From JAAYJM01 sp964498585 (GTDB lineage: Bacteria > Bacteroidota > Ignavibacteria > Kapaibacteriales > UBA2268), in NCBI GenBank assembly GCA_964498585.1, contig CAZCHH010000062.1:1-19680 (forward strand): DNA of 19,680 bases, given 5' to 3'. Both the position numbers and the translations under genes were made by a program. The notes beneath the pieces were generated by a model that ran no database searches, was not told the DNA's origin, and was given only the letters and a program-made list of their open reading frames with translations. The stretch's first letter is position 1. Each line of letters starts with the position of its first letter. Shown piece after piece: positions 15,884-19,680 of this stretch.

Positions 15884-16190
15884 TTATGGTTTAGAATGAT
15901 TAGAAGGTTTAGAACTCTAGACACCTCGTAGTTTTTTATTTCGCAATCTTGTCATTTCAAACCCACTTATTAAGCAAGACCTTTATTTAAATGGAGATGA
16001 CATCACTTAACACAGTCATTCTGAACGAAGTGAAGAATCCAGAAAAATTTCTTTTAACCACTATTCTCTGGATTCTTCACTTCGTTCAGAATGACCGACA
16101 AAAGTAAAGATGTCATTGGTAACGAAGTGAGAAATCTCACAAGTCATTGCAACCAAAGAGTTTGAGATTCTTCACTTCGTTCAGAATGAC
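15884..16190 (+). repeat. Composite repeat, modules D(partial)-C-A-B
   Basis: D fragment (15884 to about 15950; GGTTTAGAATGATTAGAAGG), C (15951-16003), A (16015-16095) and B (16112-16190) follow one another. A is a near-perfect hairpin with about 28-bp arms starting GTCATTCTGAACGAAGTG and loop CTTTTAACCACTATT. B has arms AACGAAGTGAGAAATCTC and GAGATTCTTCACTTCGTT. Spacers are 11 bases (C-A) and 16 bases (A-B), as at 18.2 kb. The block lies between the convergent acyltransferase and DUF5683 genes, where a hairpin readable in both directions could also end both transcripts. The rest, 16191-16287, is AT-rich, with complementary GCCCAA (near 16208) and TTGGGC (near 16258) sequences. Confidence 0.9.
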
Positions 16191-16287
16191 ACTTTTTTTA
16201 AAAAATATGCCCAAAAAATTTTAAAGATTCAATCTTTTTAATCCTTTATTTTTATTATTGGGCAAGAGTTTGGACAATTTTAAAATC

Positions 16288-16857
16288 CTATTTTATTTTA
16301 AATGAAAGAGATAGAACAGCTCCACGATAATAATCCGGAGTAAATTGAAAAGACAAATCATCACTTACATCAAAATCATATAAATGCGCTCCTACATAGC
16401 TGTCAACCGCCGCTAAAATATAAACTCCAACTAAAAAAAACGCAGATTTATCACGATTATCCCTGTAATATTCACGACTGCTTTTAACTAAAGGAAGCTC
16501 TGTGTCGTTAGGATTTTCACTCTTGATTTTGTTGTAAAGGTTTTTCTTTATTGTATATTGGTCGTCATTCCAGAAAATTAAATATGTCAATCCCGTTGCT
16601 GCTCCAAAGAAAATGGGTGCTTTCCAGTAGTTTTCAACATATACTTGTCCCCAGCCCGGTAAAATTAGAGAGCGAATAATTGCTCCAGTTGGGGATTTTG
16701 TATTATAATTCTTTACTTCCTTTTGTGTGCTATCTTGAACTCGACTATCTGAATTTTGAGAAAATAAAGCATTTGGAATAGAAAAAGACAGAATTAATAA
16801 AAAAATTATTAATAACTGTTTATAATTTTTTAATATATTTTTTTTAAAAAAAATCAT
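16288..16857 (-). CDS. DUF5683 family membrane protein
   Basis: A 189-residue protein with an N-terminal signal or anchor (YKQLLIIFLLILSFSIPNALFSQ), then the DUF5683 core: KSPTGAIIRSLILPGWGQVY (about 53-72), ENYWKAPIFFGAATGLTYLIFW, SREYYRDNRDKSAFF and a last membrane stretch VGVYILAAVDSYVGAHLYDFDV. The LPGWGQ-Y motif and D-R-D/Y-V-GAHL pattern are typical of these Bacteroidota/Chlorobi envelope proteins, whose function is not established. It ends with a short beta segment (LSLSFKIK). Length is within the usual range. It is flanked on both sides by repeat blocks, so it is probably a single-gene unit. Confidence 0.85.
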   Translation of the reverse strand: MIFFKKNILKNYKQLLIIFLLILSFSIPNALFSQNSDSRVQDSTQKEVKNYNTKSPTGAIIRSLILPGWGQVYVENYWKAPIFFGAATGLTYLIFWNDDQYTIKKNLYNKIKSENPNDTELPLVKSSREYYRDNRDKSAFFLVGVYILAAVDSYVGAHLYDFDVSDDLSFQFTPDYYRGAVLSLSFKIK

Positions 16858-16922
16858 TTTTTTTCCAAATTAATATTAAATATAGAATAGTGCCGTAATT
16901 CGTTAGAAGACTTATTTCTTAT

Positions 16923-17263
16923 GTCATTCTGAAGCGTAGCGAAGAATCTCACAACTCATTGCTAACACAAAGTTTGAGATTCTTCACTTCGTTGCCATTG
17001 ACATCTTAACTATTTTTTGTCATTCTGAACGAAGTGAAGAATCCAGTGAATAGTAGTTCAAATGAAATTTCTCTGGATTATTCGCTCCGCTCAGAATGAC
17101 ATCGTTAATTTTACTCTACAAAACTTTATGAAAGTTAAGAAAATTTCGCAAAGTATAAATTGTAAAACACTTTCGCAGGAGTTTCTTAACTTTGCATAAG
17201 TTATAATCTAAACTATCTAATCCAACTAAACCATCTAATCTTTCTAAACCTTATGTCATCTTC
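16923..17263 (-). repeat. Composite repeat in inverse orientation, modules D-A-B
   Basis: Read on the minus strand: D (17263-17104; GTTTAGATTATAAC and CTTTCGTAAAG-like hairpin), A (17100-17019, with the inverted loop order compared with 16.0 and 18.2 kb) and B (17002-16923). The A-B spacer is 16 bases, as at the other sites. C is missing, with D directly before A. The left side of B reads GAAGCGTAGCGAAGAATCTC, and its other end is truncated (GTTGCCATTGAC). It lies between two genes on the minus strand (OmpA-like stop to DUF5683 start). Confidence 0.88.
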
Positions 17264-17299
17264 ACTTAAATTAAGTTCATACTTAATAAAATAGAAAAA

Positions 17300-18142
17300 T
17301 TACTTCTTTACAATTTCAACTCTGCGGTTTTTTGCTTTGCCTTCTTCAGTTCTATTATCTGCAACTGGTCTTTCTTGTCCCCAACCAACTGCTGATAATC
17401 TGTCTTTGCTGATTCCTTTAGAAATTAAGGCACTCATAACAGATTTTGCCCTGTCGTCAGAAAGTTTTTTATTGCTTTCCGGTTTCCCAACGTTATCGGT
17501 ATGTCCTTCGATGCTGACTTTTAGCTCTTTGTTTGTGTTTAAAAGAGAAAAAATCTCATCTATTATTGGTTGAGATTCTGCTTTAATAGTGGATTTTCCG
17601 GTGTCGAACAAAATATCTAAAGCGATGAAACCATCTTTATTAAGGGCATCAAGCATTTCATTTGCCTGTATATACTGCTTCATTGCTTCACGTTCGACTA
17701 TCGTAATGTAATACTCTGGAGAACTCGCCTGAATTCGCACCCAGGTTTCCATTCCGCCTTTTTCTATTTTTGCACATATAAAACTATAACTATTGCCAGA
17801 AACGACAACTTTTCCTACAATTTTTGCATTAATCTTTTTCAGGGCATTATCGAAGTTCCTAAAAATTTGGATTTCAGACATTTCCTGTGCACCTTCTTTT
17901 AAAAGGTAGGTATAATAATAATATTTTCCTTCAACAGTTTCTGTTTTAGCGGTTTCTTCGGTACTGTTTTCAATCGTAAAATTATGAACATCAAATTCTT
18001 TTATTTGACATTCATTAATATAATAATTAGGCATTCTGTTAAACAAAGGATGGTCTTTGCATCCTTCGGCATCTTCTTCCTGAGCAAATGCAAGATTTGT
18101 TGCTAAAAATATTAGCATCAATGTTAAGTATAAGTTTTTCAT
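17300..18142 (-). CDS. OmpA-family outer-membrane protein
   Basis: A 280-residue protein with a signal peptide (LTLMLIFLATNLAFA, cut before QEEDAEG). Residues about 28-165 form a domain I do not recognise, containing a C-K-D...NRMPNYYINEC cysteine pair and a FRNFDNALKKINAKIVGK segment. Residues about 172-280 are a standard peptidoglycan-binding OmpA C-terminal domain: DILFDTGKSTIKAES, IEGHTDNVG (211-219), LSDDRAKSVMSAL, GWGQERPVADN and NRRVEI. Asp216 and Arg231 line up with the two residues that hold meso-diaminopimelate in OmpA domains. There is no beta-barrel, so it is probably a periplasmic or outer-membrane-associated protein tethering to peptidoglycan. It is transcribed alone between repeat blocks. 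Confidence 0.9.
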   Translation of the reverse strand: MKNLYLTLMLIFLATNLAFAQEEDAEGCKDHPLFNRMPNYYINECQIKEFDVHNFTIENSTEETAKTETVEGKYYYYTYLLKEGAQEMSEIQIFRNFDNALKKINAKIVGKVVVSGNSYSFICAKIEKGGMETWVRIQASSPEYYITIVEREAMKQYIQANEMLDALNKDGFIALDILFDTGKSTIKAESQPIIDEIFSLLNTNKELKVSIEGHTDNVGKPESNKKLSDDRAKSVMSALISKGISKDRLSAVGWGQERPVADNRTEEGKAKNRRVEIVKK

Positions 18143-18201
18143 ATTAAATTATATATTGTAATAAAAATAGTACTTGACCATATTAATTTTATCTATTTTT
18201 T

Positions 18202-18437
18202 GTCATTCCGAACCCCCAGATAAAGCAAGTGCTTTATTTAAATGGTGATGACATTAATTTACCCTGTCATTCTGAACGAAGTGAAGAATCCAGAATTGTT
18301 TTTACCGCTACTCGCTGGATTCTTCACTTCGTTCAGAATGACCGTCAAAAGTAAAGATGTCATTGGTAACGAAGTGAGGAATCCCACAAATCCTTGCTAC
18401 CACAGACATTGAGATTCTTCGCTCCGCTCGAAATGAC
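18202..18437 (+). repeat. Composite repeat, modules C-A-B (best full copy)
   Basis: C (18202-18254; GTCATTCCGAACCCC, TAAAGCAAGTGCTTTATTTA), A (18266-18342; arms GTCATTCTGAACGAAGTG and CACTTCGTTCAGAATGAC, loop of about 20 bases) and B (18359-18437; AACGAAGTGAGGAATCCCAC and GAGATTCTTCGCTCCGCTCG). The spacers are 11 and 16 bases, identical to the block at 15951-16190, and the orientation is the same. It fills most of the space between the OmpA-like start and the radical SAM stop, both on the minus strand; a short AT-rich remainder at 18438-18530 shows nothing. Confidence 0.9.
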
Positions 18438-18530
18438 AAGATTTTTATACATTATTTATGGTCAAGCATTAGTAGCTTTTTTTCTTATTGCTACTTTGTC
18501 AATAAACATTTTACAATATTACTAAAAATT

Positions 18531-19421
18531 TTAAAACAAAGTTTCCTGCAATTTTTCTTTCATCGGTTTTGAATAACTTCTGGAGATGTTATATTTATCG
18601 CGTAAAGGGTTGAACCTTTTATAAAGCCAATCTTTATAGCTTTTTACTGCTCCACCAGTTGGATATATTGAAAGTATTTCCTGATGTAATTTTGGAAATT
18701 CTTTTTTTATGAAATCGAAAAAGTATTTGTGGGTTTTGCCTCTTAAATTTAATGTGCCGGGCAAAAGATAACTTACATTAGATTTTTGGGCATTGATGCA
18801 AAGAGATTCCAAATTTTCAAGTCCATCTGTAAGATATGGGATTATTGGCATTACGTGCAAGCCGATTGAAGCATTGGTTTTGCTAAATTCTTTTAGCATA
18901 GCAAATCTTTTCATACTATCGCATCCGTTTGGCTCAATCAACTTTCTTATTTTTTCATCGGTTGTAGTGATTGTTGCTGCTACGTTTATATATGTGATGC
19001 GTGATAGCTCGTCAATTAAATCGTAATCGCGCAGTATTAAATCCGATTTTGTGGAAATTATTGCAGGAGTTTTGTATTTGATTAATAATTTTAAGATTTC
19101 CGGCATCAGTTTGTAATGTGCTTCTAATGGCTGGTAGCTGTCGGTAACGCCACCAATATTCACTACTTCTCTTTTCCATGATTTGCTTTTTAGCTCAATT
19201 TCTAATTTTTCAACAATATTAGTTTTCACGTAAATGCTATTAAAATAATCGCTGTCGTTTAAATAATCGTGAGAATAAAGTGCAAAGCAGTATTTGCAGG
19301 AATGTTGGCAGCCGCGGTAAATATTCAAATCCCAATTGTATGGCATTTTTCTTCTTAGCTTATTTAAAGCGGTCTGGCAGGTAATTTCTTTTATATTTAT
19401 TTCGTTTTCCATAATGAACAT
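18531..19421 (-). CDS. SPL-family radical SAM protein
   Basis: A 296-residue protein (293 if the ATG at 19412 is used). YRGCQHSCKYCFAL gives the cluster-binding C-x3-C-x2-C (C38, C42, C45), which holds the [4Fe-4S] cluster that cleaves SAM. It continues with the spore photoproduct lyase-like features NIGGVTDSYQPLEAHYKLMP, TKSDLILRDYDLIDELS, VAATITTTDEKIRKLIEPN and GLHVMPIIPYLTDGLENLE. The family (distantly related to SplB) is widespread in non-sporulating bacteria and its substrate is mostly unknown, so DNA photolesion repair should not be assumed. It is a single gene; its stop faces a repeat block and its start faces the palindrome cluster at 19435-19680. Confidence 0.9.
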   Translation of the reverse strand: MFIMENEINIKEITCQTALNKLRRKMPYNWDLNIYRGCQHSCKYCFALYSHDYLNDSDYFNSIYVKTNIVEKLEIELKSKSWKREVVNIGGVTDSYQPLEAHYKLMPEILKLLIKYKTPAIISTKSDLILRDYDLIDELSRITYINVAATITTTDEKIRKLIEPNGCDSMKRFAMLKEFSKTNASIGLHVMPIIPYLTDGLENLESLCINAQKSNVSYLLPGTLNLRGKTHKYFFDFIKKEFPKLHQEILSIYPTGGAVKSYKDWLYKRFNPLRDKYNISRSYSKPMKEKLQETLF

Positions 19422-19434
19422 AATTAGAAGAAAT

Positions 19435-19464
19435 TCATACGAACATTGGGAAATGTTCGCATGA
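19435..19464. repeat. Hairpin palindrome, about 13-bp stem
   Basis: The arms CGAACATT (19440-19447) and AATGTTCG (19452-19459) with loop GGGA form a perfect 8-bp stem. Beyond one unpaired position, TCAT and ATGA extend it to about 13 bp. It lies 13 bases upstream of the radical SAM ATG, so it could be an operator or leader hairpin, or one of the palindromes grouped here. Confidence 0.6.
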
Positions 19465-19500
19465 CAAGAAAATTGTATTTTGATGGAAGTTTTTTTCTTT

Positions 19501-19554
19501 TATCCCGCCAGGGATTATATTATGTGTTTGCAAAATTTAATCCCTTGCGGGATA
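19501..19554. repeat. Inverted repeat, 17-bp arms
   Basis: TATCCCGCCAGGGATTA (19501-19517) and TAATCCCTTGCGGGATA (19538-19554) are complementary with one mismatch, around a 20-base AT-rich loop. The arms are themselves GGGAT/ATCCC-rich. It is unrelated in sequence to the interspersed A-D modules. Confidence 0.8.
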
Positions 19555-19555
19555 T

Positions 19556-19680
19556 TTTCCCCAGATGGACTCCACTTTCCCAAGTGGAGTCCATCTATCT
19601 TGAGTCCATCTATTTTCTTTACTTCTTTCCCCAGATGGACTCCACTTTCCCAAGTGGAGTCCATCTATCTTGAGTCCATC
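19556..19680. repeat. Tandem 70-bp repeat containing a perfect 15-bp hairpin, runs off window
   Basis: Two copies start at 19556 and 19626 (period 70; 55 identical bases, then a 15-base spacer TATTTTCTTTACTTC in the first). Each holds arms AGATGGACTCCACTT and AAGTGGAGTCCATCT around TCCC (19563-19596 and 19633-19666), followed by CTTGAGTCCATC, a third partial copy of the arm. The second copy ends exactly at the window edge, so more units may follow. Confidence 0.9.

Noticed and set aside
15884..18437. CRISPR-like array from the many similar repeats
   Set aside because: The units are long hairpins with irregular spacing, sit in separate gaps between genes, have no unique uniform spacers, and no cas gene is near.
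18531..19421. Spore photoproduct lyase as a firm function
   Set aside because: The fold and cluster motif fit, but the wider SPL-like family is common in bacteria that do not form spores, so only the family is stated.
19446..19673. Plus-strand open frame of 75 codons
   Set aside because: It runs through the palindromes and the 70-bp tandem repeat; the protein repeats itself only because the DNA does.

Overview
The window is AT-rich (roughly 70% A+T by eye), gene-dense and chromosomal in character. A type IX secretion (T9SS) type A C-terminal sorting domain, a GWxTD-domain protein, a DUF5683 protein, an OmpA-like protein, TAnnTTTG-like -7 boxes and little Shine-Dalgarno signal all point to the Bacteroidota/Chlorobi (FCB) side of the tree. 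An Ignavibacteria/Kapabacteria-like lineage fits best, but that placement is inference. No rRNA, tRNA, CRISPR array, prophage or replication origin was seen.

Layout. 1-3538 (minus): a lone nuoI-like ferredoxin gene, then murF-mraY, a two-gene fragment of the division/cell-wall cluster. 3620-4397: two convergent unknown genes, a small soluble protein and a cysteine-motif membrane protein. 4677-5166: an overlapping BrnT/BrnA-type toxin-antitoxin pair. 5452-6942 (minus): a DUF169 protein and a lipoprotein. 7235-9009 (minus): a long-chain polyprenyl diphosphate synthase whose stop overlaps the start of a TPR protein (TAATG). 9432-12665 (plus): a 1077-residue secreted Asp-box protein with a T9SS tail, ending in a clean intrinsic terminator. 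12729-13439: an internally deleted IS66-family relic with intact inverted ends, sitting directly behind that terminator. 13562-15882 (plus): a GWxTD protein and a lipid A-type acyltransferase. 16288-19421 (minus): a DUF5683 protein, an OmpA-family protein and an SPL-family radical SAM protein. 19435-19680: clustered palindromes, including a 70-bp tandem unit that runs off the window.

Functional themes are the cell envelope (lipid II synthesis, prenyl carrier or quinone tail synthesis, lipid A acylation, OmpA, lipoprotein, secreted T9SS cargo) plus one respiratory-chain subunit. No biochemical pathway is complete here.

The most unusual feature is non-coding. At least seven intergenic sites carry pieces of a modular repeat family built from four recognisable modules, called here D, C, A and B. 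Modules A and B are long imperfect hairpins bounded by GTCATT...AATGAC. At the best-preserved sites the modules keep the same order (C-A-B), orientation and spacing. The copies fill almost all the larger gaps from 15.9 to 18.4 kb. No convincing new defence or biosynthetic system is visible.
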